A DNA stretch of 64,000 nucleotides from Deroplatys truncata (lineage: Eukaryota > Arthropoda > Insecta > Mantodea > Mantidae), in the NCBI GenBank assembly GCA_030765065.1, contig CM060975.1:107714094-107778093 (forward strand), given 5' to 3'. The notes beneath the pieces were generated by a model. It worked only from the letters and a program-made list of their open reading frames with translations, was not told the origin of the DNA and did not search any database. Position 1 is the first letter of the stretch. Each line of letters opens with the position of its first letter. Made by a program: the position numbers and the translations under genes. This document shows positions 36,437 to 46,412 of this stretch, piece by piece.

Positions 36437-36600
36437 TTGCTGCCAACTGGAGAATTTCAAACAGGAACAATTTCAGAATTAGCATACAATACAAGGTTGG
36501 TTACATACGTTTATACACAGTAAACTACTAATAAGAACATATTTCAGTAATCTTTTTTATAAAGTGAGTATCGAGTATCGAAAAATAGTGTTGTCGTCTC
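36433..36600 (+). repeat. Dispersed repeat Y, unsplit copy
   Basis: Starts ATTGCTGCCAACTGGAGAAT, then CATACAATACAAGG, GTTTATACACAGTAAAC, and GAGTATCGAGTATCGAAAAA. It corresponds to the two flanks of ACTTTCTC copy C read across the insertion. No coding content. Confidence 0.65.
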
Positions 36601-36910
36601 ATCACTATGATTTACGCATATAAACGTTACGAAACCCTGACCTGAATTAATTGTTTGGTAGAATATCTATATTTTAAGGCCATGGGAGTATATATAGTGT
36701 GATGTCTATAATGCGATAAGTAAATCCTCGTATTCAGGTAGATACACGTAAAACTCCTAAACAGAGCAGCCAAACTTTCCGAAATTTACTGACAAGCCAC
36801 TAAACAAAAGCACACTATAGGGAACGCAGCCTAACTCAGGATACTAAAACATAAAGATGGCTGATGCCGCATGTCAGGGCTGTCAGCGTTCTAACTTGCG
36901 TCACTAGATA

Positions 36911-37838
36911 TACAGGATGCATCTTTATTAGTGTCATATATTTGGGGGACGTGTTCCTGACATAAAAACAATAAAAAAAAGCCCATATGTACATGGGTCT
37001 GAAAATCAACCGTTTCGTTGTTATAGGTCAAAGAAGATGTATTCCATGAGTGAATAGACGGATATGCACTACACGTATGGCCGTGCAGACGGCAATGCAG
37101 CACGAGCACGTGAACTTTATGCAGAAAGGTACCCTGACAGGCCGTTATCGTGTGCAAGGACATTCGCACGAATTCACCGAGAGAGAATGGCGCATTTGAG
37201 AGGAGTACTAGGGATGTTGGGAGATCAAGAGCGGTACGAGGCATTGAGTTTGAAGAACGAGTTCTTCGTGCTATAGATGCAGGTCCATCACAATGCACAA
37301 GACATATGGCTGTAAGAGAAAGAGTTAGTCATATGATTATCTGGAGAACTCCGCATGAAAATCCTCTGTACCTCTGTCACTTTCAACGTGTGCAAGGATT
37401 AAATGAGGCGGACTTTGAGCCAAGAAGACGTTTCTGTCAACGGATGTTACAGCAGTGCGCTGTGTTCATCAATTTCCTAGCCTGTATCTTATTCATGGAT
37501 GAGGCTGGTTTTACTCTTGAATTTTCATAACACTCATAACTGGGCATTTGAAAATCCTAATGAAGTACGACAGGACAACCAACAACAGAGGTTCTCTCTC
37601 AAAATTTAGGGTGGAATCATTCATGATCACCTTATTGGTCCCTACTTTATCCTCCGCGTCTGAATGGAAAAAACTATCTCCAGTTTCTCAGAAATGAGTT
37701 TCATCACTAACTGATAATGTGCCTCTAGACATCAACCAACGAATGTGGTTTTTACACGATGGTGCTCTACCTCATTTTAGTATGATAATGACATAGTATT
37801 TAGTATGATATATGACACCAATAAAGATATACTCTGTA
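36911..37838 (+). mobile_element. Truncated Tc1/mariner-type transposon (928 bp)
   Basis: Inverted ends of about 30 bp: the left begins TACAGGATGCATCTTTATTA and the right, as complement, begins TACAGAGTATATCTTTATTG. TA lies on both sides (36909-36910, 37839-37840). It contains a broken transposase that stops shortly after the second catalytic motif, so the 3' coding part is deleted although both ends are kept. Confidence 0.75.
37064..37795 (+). pseudogene. Transposase remnant, 3' part deleted
   Basis: The amino end MHYTYGRADGNAARARELYA followed by ERYPDRPLS is the helix-turn-helix start shared by a large group of arthropod transposases (M.F.YG..NGNA..A...Y.ERYP.R). After a frame change come VSHMIIWRTPHENPLY, HFQRVQGLNEADFEPRRRFC and ILFMDEAGFT, the last holding the first catalytic aspartate. 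Broken frames then give HDHLIGPYFI and WFLHDGALPHFS, with the second aspartate. The third motif and the end are missing. At least three stops or frame changes are present. Confidence 0.8.
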
Positions 37839-38349
37839 TAACCAGAGAAAATCACCAGACAATCTATTTACAAAACACACGCTATATCGGCCTTCTGTTG
37901 TATTATGAGTCATTGTCATATCATATAATATACTGGTCTAATATTCTTTTCTTTGGTGCAACTTTCTTCTCCGCCATTGTCGATTACCTACAATCTATAA
38001 CTTCAATGCACCTTAAGTGTAAAATTAAGCACTGGAACTGTGCCATGGACTTAATTTATATAACACGCCTAAGTCATTAAACGTTGCAAATTACCGTAGT
38101 GTAACAGTGTGGAGAACAATTTATAGTTACGTTTTTATATGATTTCGGCGTATTCACCTAAACCAAACAATTAAATTTCTTGGTTTTCTTCTACGCAGAT
38201 CTCTCTCCTCTAAAAACAGAACCCTATACAAATAGACAAAGCATACGCCAAACATTACAAAAACAATTCAAATGAACTGCAAAGGTAAAACCTAATAATT
38301 AATAACCTAATCTAATAATAATTATAAGTAACCTAATTATAAGTATAAA
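37839..38349. other. AT-rich DNA, nothing recognised
   Basis: No domain, repeat partner or element end is seen. Confidence 0.5.
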
Positions 38350-39097
38350 CACAAAGATTTTCAATAAAATCCTCTCACTCCAAACTACCCTTTAAGTGGA
38401 AAAGTTTTCGACATTTTTGATCTTCTAAAACGTGGATCTAACGATTTTGATTAAAATACTATATATACTATATTTAAATGACAAATAAAATGTATATCTT
38501 GAAATTTTTGGCAATAATCTGTGAAGTCCTCTTCATTCGGAAGGAATTTTATATAACTGGTAAACATTAAGCGATAGACGAAAATCTAATACACAAAAAT
38601 GTAATCTCTTTAAAACACACAATTTGTTTCAAATAACGTTTTTGTAGCATAAGCCGTTTCTGATATATCCGTTATTAAAAGTTCGTATTGTTCATTGCTT
38701 GGCCATTCACTTAAAGTCCTGTCAACATCCAGTTGGCATTCTGGCAATTGCATGGAAACATTGTAGAATTTTAAGGGCAGGGTACAGTGCCCTGTTCTTA
38801 AACATTTTAGTCGCTGTTCCCTTTGTATCTATAACAAAATGTGTAATGTAGCCATTTCTGCAAAGTTTCTTTGCATTAAAATGTAGTAGTTGGAAAAATA
38901 AGCTTGAGTAAGAATAATTTGTATACGCACTAATAACTGATGGAGGGTAGAGAAGGTCATGTGAATGTATCACATCAGAATTTTTTTCAGTGGACCTCAA
39001 AAGTCTATTTGGGGTGAAATCTTGATATCGAACTTTGGGTGGTGTGCAATACGTTTCATACCTATTATAGGTATGTATTATGGAAAGTAAAAATAAT
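38350..39097. repeat. ACTTTCTC-family repeat, copy E (two pieces in opposite orientation)
   Basis: 38350-38988 is the 5' two thirds of a subfamily-2 copy in reverse orientation, ending at the right in CACATCAGAA. Directly next to it, 38988-39097 is the 3' portion of the family in plus orientation (CAGTGGACCTCAAAA through GGAAAGTAAAAAT). The break in the left piece lies at the family position ACGAAGGTTTTCAAG, the same region where copy F is broken. Confidence 0.7.
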
Positions 39098-40002
39098 ATA
39101 TTATGGCAGAGAGTAATTCTGGTGCCAAACTCGAACTCTATACCGGAGCAGGCACTAATGTAGCATTCTAAGTTGGCATAGATCAGCTAGAGATCGTTTC
39201 GGTTCAGGAACGAAGTTCGCATTAAACAAACACACTGCTGGAGTAACATTTATCCAGTGAACAATGTAAAACCAGACAGTTTCCGCGTGTGGTAGTCGGA
39301 TGTTTTTCTCCCATCTCTCCTTTCCTCCCTCCCTCACTTGCTAATCTAGATAAATGAAACAACATCGCTTTGTTGGCGTTTCTTTAGTTTCGGGAACTTG
39401 CGATTCTTGCAAGGAACTTGATGCGATATATATAGCGGGATGGGATCCCTCCAAGCAAGTTAACTTCCCAACAAAGGCAGGATTCCGACTCAGTTAATTG
39501 CCAGCTCTTCTGCTTTTCAACCGTTCATAACTCTCTTCTGTTTGGTGCGCTCGCACGAAAGGAAATGGAGGCATTTCGGATTTCAAAATAACAGCGTTAA
39601 ACCACGGCTGAAAATAACTTTCACTGAATTAAAGGAAATTATCATCGCCGATGGAAATTATGGTTGAATGAATTCCATTGTATCAACATTGGACGGTATT
39701 TGTGGAATTAGACTAATAGGAATTAACCCTAAAACGGAAGTGATTAAGATTTCCTAGACGAATGACGTGATAAAAGATTCCTGCAGGATAGATGAGATAT
39801 ACCCATTGCATATCGAGGGTATGACTTTCTTTGTTGCAAAGAAGTCATTCCACGTCAAGTCGCAGAAATTTTAACAAAATCTGACCATCATGTATCTGAT
39901 TCACTTCAAATATTGTCCATGGATTACCAAAACAAAGTGAATTATAACTGGAAGTTCTTTCCGAGCTGTTTTGTTCTGTTCTGCTGGAGATAGGTGTTCC
40001 AT
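39098..40002. other. Unassigned DNA
   Basis: No domain or element end is recognised. The stretch adjoining 39.9-40.0 kb may belong to the inverted-repeat element that follows. Confidence 0.45.
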
Positions 40003-40336
40003 ACGTTTCGTCTACAACTACGGTAGACATCATCAGTGGCGCCGTCGAAGTCTTCTAGGAGAAGGTTGCGAATCTGTTGGGAATTTTAATGTCCTACCGC
40101 CATGTTGCCGGTCGTCTAATCCTATCTTTCCAACCTTGTCCAACACACATCTTGTGTGGAAGAACAATTAATCAGACGACTGAAAAATTCAATGACATAG
40201 CCGGGATTTGAACCACGGAGCTCCCGGTCTCCGTCCGGTTGCTCTAACCACTGAGGTACCAGTGGTACGACATTTAATTCCCCAACTGATTCGCAGTCTC
40301 CTAGAAGACTTCGACAGCGCTACTGAAGATGTATTC
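40003..40336 (-). mobile_element. Inverted-repeat element with hammerhead-like motif and tRNA-like loop
   Basis: Two arms of about 57 bp (40029-40085 and 40276-40331) are inverted copies: GTCGAAGTCTTCTAGGAGA is common to both. In the loop the minus strand of 40198-40268 looks like a tRNA: A box TACCTCAGTGGTTAGAGCA, B box GGTTCAAATCCC. Its T stem does not pair well, so it is a SINE-like head and not a working tRNA. Just outside the left arm the minus strand reads CTGATGA (40036 to 40030), a six-pair stem GTCTAC/GTAGAC with a 7-base loop, then GAAAC, the order of a hammerhead ribozyme core with one extra T. The right arm carries CTGAAGATG at the matching place. Penelope-like retroelements are known to carry such motifs. 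Assignment to them is an inference. Confidence 0.5.
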
Positions 40337-41881
40337 TGTTAATTATTTTACTCGTATTTTAAATAAACCACATATAAATATTCACAAATCAATATCACCT
40401 TTGTTATGTTAAAATATGTATAACTGGTAGACTTTAAATACGTAGTCTATTTAGAGACGAGCTTATGTACGGCCTTCCTGCTCGAAGACTGACAAGCTTC
40501 TGTTAGCGTTCCCTCCAACCATTCTTCTTAAAGAGCTCTAAATATTAAATACATATGTACGTGTATTCCAATTATCTTTTATTAATATCTGATAAGACGA
40601 TATATATTATTAAATATATTATTATATACTAAAGTATTTCTTTATTATTTTAAAGTATAATAAGAACCTAATTAAATTATACCCTTTTAGATATATAAGA
40701 TCCTATCAAGAAAGATATATAGCAAAATATTTTAAGCTTTTCCATACCCAACCCTGACAAGACACAAGTGGTCTGCGACACCAATACAGCGGCCGTGGCA
40801 TAATTATAAAATAGTAATTACAACATACTAACACACGCACAAGAATACAGATACACGATCATCAGATTCCAGCCTACGAGAACCTCAAGATACATCACGA
40901 GAGTACGGGCATCAAGACGACCTATAGGTAGGTAACGCAGCATCCATCATCAACGTAGTGGGGTCCTATCAAGGGAACCGCTACAAATAGTTATGTATTA
41001 GAATATATAACTTATTGTATACCAAAACCATATACTTTTATCAAGAGGAAAAGTTGCCCTCTTACAAATTTCTGACAAAGTGACTTACTGAGGTATAAGA
41101 TGGAATTCTGTAGCTACACAAATGGGTTAGTTTTAAAGACATCGAGCTGGATTGGTACCGCCTCATCTGCTTACAGTAAACAAATACAGTGCAAATGATT
41201 AGATTCCACAAAAGGAGCACCTCGAAAATGAGAAAGTATGTAACCCTAACTTTAGATTTTATGAATTAAATTTCCCATAAACAGAAAATCTCTGCTATTT
41301 TTTCAAACTTCAACTACCCATAACGCCGGAGATAACAACACAGGTCATGCAATATGGAAAACACAGGACAGCCGAGGTGACTGTGCAGGTCTAGAGCGCT
41401 TGCATCTTATCTACAATAATTAAGGCGCTGACTAACTCCGACCAGTTCGCCCGTGCCAGTGTCTAGGTAAGCGTTACGTCAAGGTGACAGCCAACAATGA
41501 AAATGCGATAGGCAAGAATTGTAGAAACAACAGTTGGGAATGAAATAAAATTACAGAGCGGCCTTCTTAACGTTGAGAAGGTAATTATAAGGAGTGGAAA
41601 ATAATAATTATGACTCCGAAGAATGTGAGAATGGAGCATGGTGGTTGGTTGAGGCTCGCATTCAGAAAGCTCCATGTTCATATCCCTTGTGGTCGACAAA
41701 ACTAGGTTTTCTTCGGTCACGAAGCGACTGCTGTTTCAAATTACCTACTCATTTTCTGTTTGTATTATTTATGTTTTCCTTTCATTTCTTGTTTCACCTT
41801 GGCTTGGTTTTACCATACATACAAAGGTATTAGCTGGATGTCCTTGAGGTTTGGTTTAAGTCCCAACAGAACACGGCTATC
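40337..41881. other. AT-rich DNA, nothing recognised
   Basis: 1.5 kb without a recognisable frame. GC-richer patches at 40780-40980 and 41330-41470 have no partner in the window and no domain. Confidence 0.45.
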
Positions 41882-43026
41882 AAAAAAATCTGATATGTTA
41901 CACTCACATGACTTTCTCTACTCTTGTACAACCTATTTTTATAAACGCAAATTCTTCATATGCTTCATGCTAATCGAGATGTTACTCTTATTGCTAATTT
42001 TCTTGTAGGTGCAAGAGGAATTGGTAGACTTAATGCGACAGTCAGATCTTTTAACAGCTGGTTGCTATGTGGCGTATTCCATTCTTTTTGCATGTCCAGT
42101 AGGTAAAAAAAATGAATAACGAATTCCCATTTGAGAAAAAGTATTAATATTGGAAGATATAAGGGAATAACAAGCAATATCTCGAAAATGGTTCACTCAA
42201 AAAAAATGTATGTGGCCTAAATTGTGTATTTAACGCGATCTACATCTTTTGTGTAGTAAAAGTTTGTCTATCTCTTATGGTTTACCAGTTATGCAAAAGT
42301 CGTACACAATGAAGAAGACTTTTGGAGACATTCCCAGAAAATTCGAGATATACATTTCATTTGTCATGAAAATATCTTAAACATATGATATTTTAATCAA
42401 AATCGTTTGAGCCATTTTTGAGAAATTTAAAATTTTCGAAAAATGTTCCATGTAAAGGGTAATCTGGGGTGGGGGATTTTGTTTAAAACCTTCGTGTCAC
42501 GTCTCTTAAAGCCTACCAATTCCCCTTGTATCTACAAGAAAATTAGCAATAAGATTAGCATCTCGATATCTCGATTAACATGAAACATATGGAGAATATT
42601 CATTCATTCATTATCTGTTTACCCTCCTCTTATGTAGGACTTACACCCCCCAGGACTTACAAGCGGGTGCCTGGGGTCAGAGGCCCGTCGAGGAGCAGAC
42701 ACTCATGCCTGGTATGGGATGAAGGAAGTAGATGAAACGAAATGTTGGTGAAATGGATGAAAGGAAAGGTGATGATGGAGCAGTTGGGGGAATGAATGGC
42801 GGGGGAAACCGGAGAACCCGGAGAAAACCCGCCCAGACGCCTCTTCGTCCACCACAAATCCCACATGCAAGTCCCTGGGATTGAACCCGGATCGCCTCGG
42901 TGGGAGGCGAGCGGTCTAACCACTCGGCCACGGCGCCGCCCAACATATGGAGAATAAGCGTTTGTAAAAATAGTTTGCACAAGAGTAGAGAAAGTCATGT
43001 GAGTGTAACACATCAGATTTTTTTTA
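41882..43026. repeat. ACTTTCTC-family repeat, copy F (fold-back arrangement)
   Basis: 41882-42506 is the 5' two thirds of a subfamily-1 copy in plus orientation. From 42507 the 5' terminal part of the family follows in reverse orientation, ending at 43026 in GTAACACATCAGATTTTTTT. Both outer ends are therefore the same family end, facing outward. A 343-bp SINE with its own target duplication interrupts the second arm. The break in the first arm (after CTTCGTGTCACGTCTCT) is at nearly the same family position as in copy E. Confidence 0.8.
42599..42941 (-). mobile_element. tRNA-headed SINE with (TGAA)n tail
   Basis: The minus strand starts at 42941 with a good pol III head: A box TGGCCGAGTGGTTAGA and B box CCGGGTTCAATCCC. 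The body is GC-rich and the tail at the left is AATGAATGAATG. The 15-bp sequence AACATATGGAGAATA occurs at 42584-42598 and 42942-42956 as a perfect target duplication, which fixes both ends. It lies inside ACTTTCTC copy F. Confidence 0.92.
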
Positions 43027-43258
43027 TCTGATATAGTCTAGTGCAACCTTTCCCTGCTCGGAGGCATTTAATTGCCGCCCCTTATATGCGGGGGTCCAAT
43101 CTTCCTTTCATATTGTTCATGCCTCTTAACTTACAGTTAAACAGAGACAGCTATCTTATAGAATTTTAACATTATTTCTCTTCAATTTCTGTTTTAATTT
43201 GTTTACTTTGTAGTTGTATTTTATCATGATTATTTCTCTACGCAACATTAAAATTTAG

Positions 43259-43299
43259 GTGGTGGTGGTAGTAGTGGTGGTGGTAGTAGTAGTAAGTAA

Positions 43300-43388
<89 letters not shown>
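43259..43388. repeat. (GTA/GTG)n then (AGT)n microsatellite
   Basis: About 130 bp of trinucleotide repeat. The poly-Val and poly-Ser frame it creates has no support as a gene. Confidence 0.9.
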
Positions 43389-43639
43389 TTTGTTATGTAC
43401 TTAGCATTACATTAATTGCCTACCACATTCGAATGGGTCACAGTACCGTGCATGCTCTAGAAACATATTTGGTCTGTAAACTTGACTTGCAGAATAGACC
43501 AGAAAACACCTATTTTATAATCATAACACTATAAACATACACATAAAATGAAAAATACTCTGTATCACACAAACACGCACAAATGCTCCAGTACCACATA
43601 TATTTAAACAAAATCTACATAAATACCTTATCTCTTAGT

Positions 43640-44410
43640 ACACGTACTTCCATTAAGTAGGTATGTGCCAAGCTTGTCCAGTTTTGACTTTTTAGAACTC
43701 AGCATGCTATTCTCCGTCTGTTGGAAGCCAAAAATACTTCCGGTAATAATTTTTTTTAACACCCTCCGTCGGTACGCATGCAAAGTGTGCGTCCAGTCTT
43801 CCTGTTCCTGCATATTGGGCAAATCCTCCTGCCAGAAACTTCAACAATCTTGCGAGCTTTCCATCCTCCCAACATAAGTTCCGTCCTCTGTTTTATACGC
43901 AATTTCAATACATGTTTCCTTACTCTACCCAGTTTTTATTTCATTTAGTAGCTCTAATTCTGATCATTCAGATTCTATTTCCTACCTGTTTATATTGCAT
44001 AGTCGTATTTTGACCTTTTTTACGGCATGTATCTATTTTCATTATCCCTTTATCAGATATCGTTAAGCCAATTTTTTATAATCCCGTTGTAGTCGCACTG
44101 CCCACCATTTTATATGCTCTATGTTATTCCTCTGATGACGAGAATTGTTTGGTCACCTTTAACTAATCGCAGCCAGGATGTAACTACATTTATTTTAGCC
44201 AATACAGCATCCTCGCAGCATTCCACCTCAAGAAGAACTCTATAATTTGAAGCACCCCTCCCCAACCCTTGAATATACTTCTAGACATTCTATTGTATGT
44301 TATTTACATTATCCACCCTCTCCCATCCCCATAACTTACCGCTGTATAGTAATGATGACCTAACCACTGCTTCATACGTTTAAAATTTAGATGTTCTCTG
44401 TATGTTCTTT
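43640..44410 (-). pseudogene. LINE ORF2 C-terminal remnant
   Basis: On the minus strand one frame from 44378 reads TYEAVVRSSLLYSGKLWGWE, then RVDNVNNIQ, stops, then KYIQGLGRGASNYRVLLEVE. This follows the pattern of the region after the reverse-transcriptase core of insect LINE proteins (a block ending LLYG.E.WGW, a helix, K.L..VLGL, then P.Y.V..E). Further on, near 43850-43780, comes ARKIVEVSGRRICPICRNRK, resembling a C..C block. Stops and frame changes are numerous; it is dead. Confidence 0.55.
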
Positions 44411-44932
44411 GCTTTTTCAATTTCAATGTACAGATTGTAATTTATCGCTGTTATTTTGTAACTCATTACCCACCTCTTTGTACTTGTTCTCACTGTTTTG
44501 AATATAATATTATACAATGGCGAAGAGAAATTGCGTCCTGGAACTGAACGATCATTTCTTGAGATACACGTCCATCCACTAAAGCACGTTTATCTTGTTG
44601 TTGTTAATTATTTTGAAAAAGTACATCTCAAGATACGCTAGCGAGTGCGCATGGAGGAAGGGCGGACAAGGTTAGCGATGTCGCGGGATCTACTGGTAAA
44701 ATAGAAAAACAGCTACTCATTTACTAATAGAAATTCTTCTGTATAAAACTGTGTGTTGAATTCATACGACTTTAGCTACTCATTCTTCTACAGAGCATTT
44801 TTACAAAAGCGTATTATTCTATCTAGGTCTTTTTAAACGAGATAAACAATGCAGTAGGTGTAAGAAGATTACAGTAGGCCAATGCAAAATAAGGTTTTTA
44901 AAAGCGAATCGCTATGCGATGGCTTTAAAATT

Positions 44933-46117
44933 TGAAACGGCAACTCTAGGCCGAGCCCAAGAACTATAATTACAGATAACTTATTAATTAACTTTTAGTG
45001 ATGTTAAATCGTATTATGTAAATATCTTTTTCTCATACTGCTTGTATATTTTAAGAAGGGTGATTTAACATTATGTATCTATCTAGGTTATTAATATTAG
45101 TAGAGTTATAAATGGTTTAATGTAAATAATTTAAGCGCTATGTTAAAATACTGTCCACGAGGGAAAGTTTTAGCTACAGGAATAGTGCTTTCGAAGGCAG
45201 AAAACCTAGTTTTATTACCTCTCTCCGGTCGCTGTGCTATTATTCCTACAGCGAGGGTGTAGAGCCTTTGTCCCATTATTTGATAATTCGCCGTGACCAA
45301 GTGAGTGAGAAAGACAACCTTAACGGTAAATGTAGGAAAAGCCGCGATTTATATTAAAATTGGACCAATGAGATCCCTGAAAGCTTATTCGAAATAGTTA
45401 GACGCGTCGAGTCGCGCTAAAAATGGACCAATAGGAAAGGAAGCAGCCTCAGGAGCCTGAGACTATAAATGGATCTGTTTAGGGAAATTTCGGGGCAGTT
45501 TATGTCATGTGTGGTCAGGGAGAGATGCTGCAGGATGTGTGAGATATCGCGCCAAAAAGGGAATCAAGTCAAATTTGTCATGTCAGCTTAGTATTGCATT
45601 TTATTCGAGAGTTTTCGTAATGTGTGGTCAGGGAGAGATGCTGCAGGATGTGTGAGATATCGCGCCAAAACAGGGAATCAAAATAGTTTTAGCAACACAC
45701 CTAAGATCCGCTACTCTGAAAGCGACAATAAGAATAGTTATATTTCGTGACATATCCACGCCATAGTCTAACAGCGGTGGACAGTATTTTACAGCGGCAA
45801 TACCAGTTTTGTATACTACGAGTGTTAAATTAAATAAAAAGAAACGGCAGTGTCATCTTTTCATAAACAAAGCAAGTCTATGTCTTCCTATATCACCACC
45901 CGAGATCTACGTTTTCCTTTACCGAGGATAAGTCCATGCTCCCATATAATTTAAGGAAAATTACTGCAGCTAGCCGAGGATAAATTGAAGAACCAACACG
46001 CTGAGAACTTCTGGAAGCAACGGGAGAAGCATCAAGGTAAGCTACAGCAACGGATGAGGAGGTGATCGCCGCAAACTGGTCCCAAACGTGGGGCTAACAA
46101 ACGTTAAGATCGCCGCA
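44933..46117 (+). repeat. 5' LTR of the Gypsy element
   Basis: It starts TGAAACGGC and ends GATCGCCGCA. It contains two CCAAT boxes (45365, 45428), a TATAAAT (45464), a candidate initiator about 30 bp on, and AATAAA at 45833, so U3, R and U5 fall near 44933-45494, 45495-45860 and 45861-46117. A block of about 60 bp around GTGGTCAGGGAGAGATGC occurs twice (45507 and 45620), within R. The last 50 bp include a sequence like the primer-binding site. Confidence 0.93.
45365..45500 (+). promoter_or_regulatory. Core promoter of the Gypsy LTR
   Basis: Two similar CCAAT-containing segments (GGACCAATGAG at 45363, GGACCAATAGG at 45426) precede TATAAAT at 45464-45470. A GCAGTT sequence near 45496 sits at the right distance to serve as an initiator. 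The same layout recurs 7,416 bp downstream in the 3' LTR. These are sequence calls only. Confidence 0.6.
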
Positions 46118-46120
46118 AAC

Positions 46121-46140
46121 TGGCGCCATAACGTGCGGCT
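46121..46140 (+). other. Primer-binding site of the Gypsy element
   Basis: TGGCGCCATAACGTGCGGCT begins three bases after the LTR end. TGGCGCC and the ACGTG.GGCT pattern fit the 3' end of a lysine tRNA, the primer used by many retroelements. The primer identity is inferred from this resemblance. Confidence 0.7.
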
Positions 46141-46412
46141 CGAAGGGAAGAACGACACGAACGGAGGACTAGGAAACAACGAACAGACGAAGAATCTTCA
46201 GAGGAAAGGGGCACAGCAGAACAAAAATTACAACGCGAACTTCTAGTCTACCTACGTGGGACAACAAAACAGCTGAGAGCATCGCTTCTAGAACTTCACC
46301 AGGATTCGAACCCGGAACGCATCAGTTAACATTGAAAAAAAATACAGGTTAGAACTTTTATTCAAAAACAAACAAAAAGGCATGCAGAGTAGTGACTCAG
46401 TTTTGTGAACAC

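Noticed and set aside
40198-40268. Functional tRNA gene
   Set aside because: A and B boxes are good, but the T stem and acceptor do not pair properly, and the segment sits inside an inverted-repeat element.
42879-42941. Functional serine or leucine tRNA gene
   Set aside because: It is the head of a SINE with a body, a TGAA tail and a 15-bp target duplication.
43259-43534. Poly-Val/poly-Ser protein
   Set aside because: The frame is a GTA/AGT microsatellite and ends soon after it.
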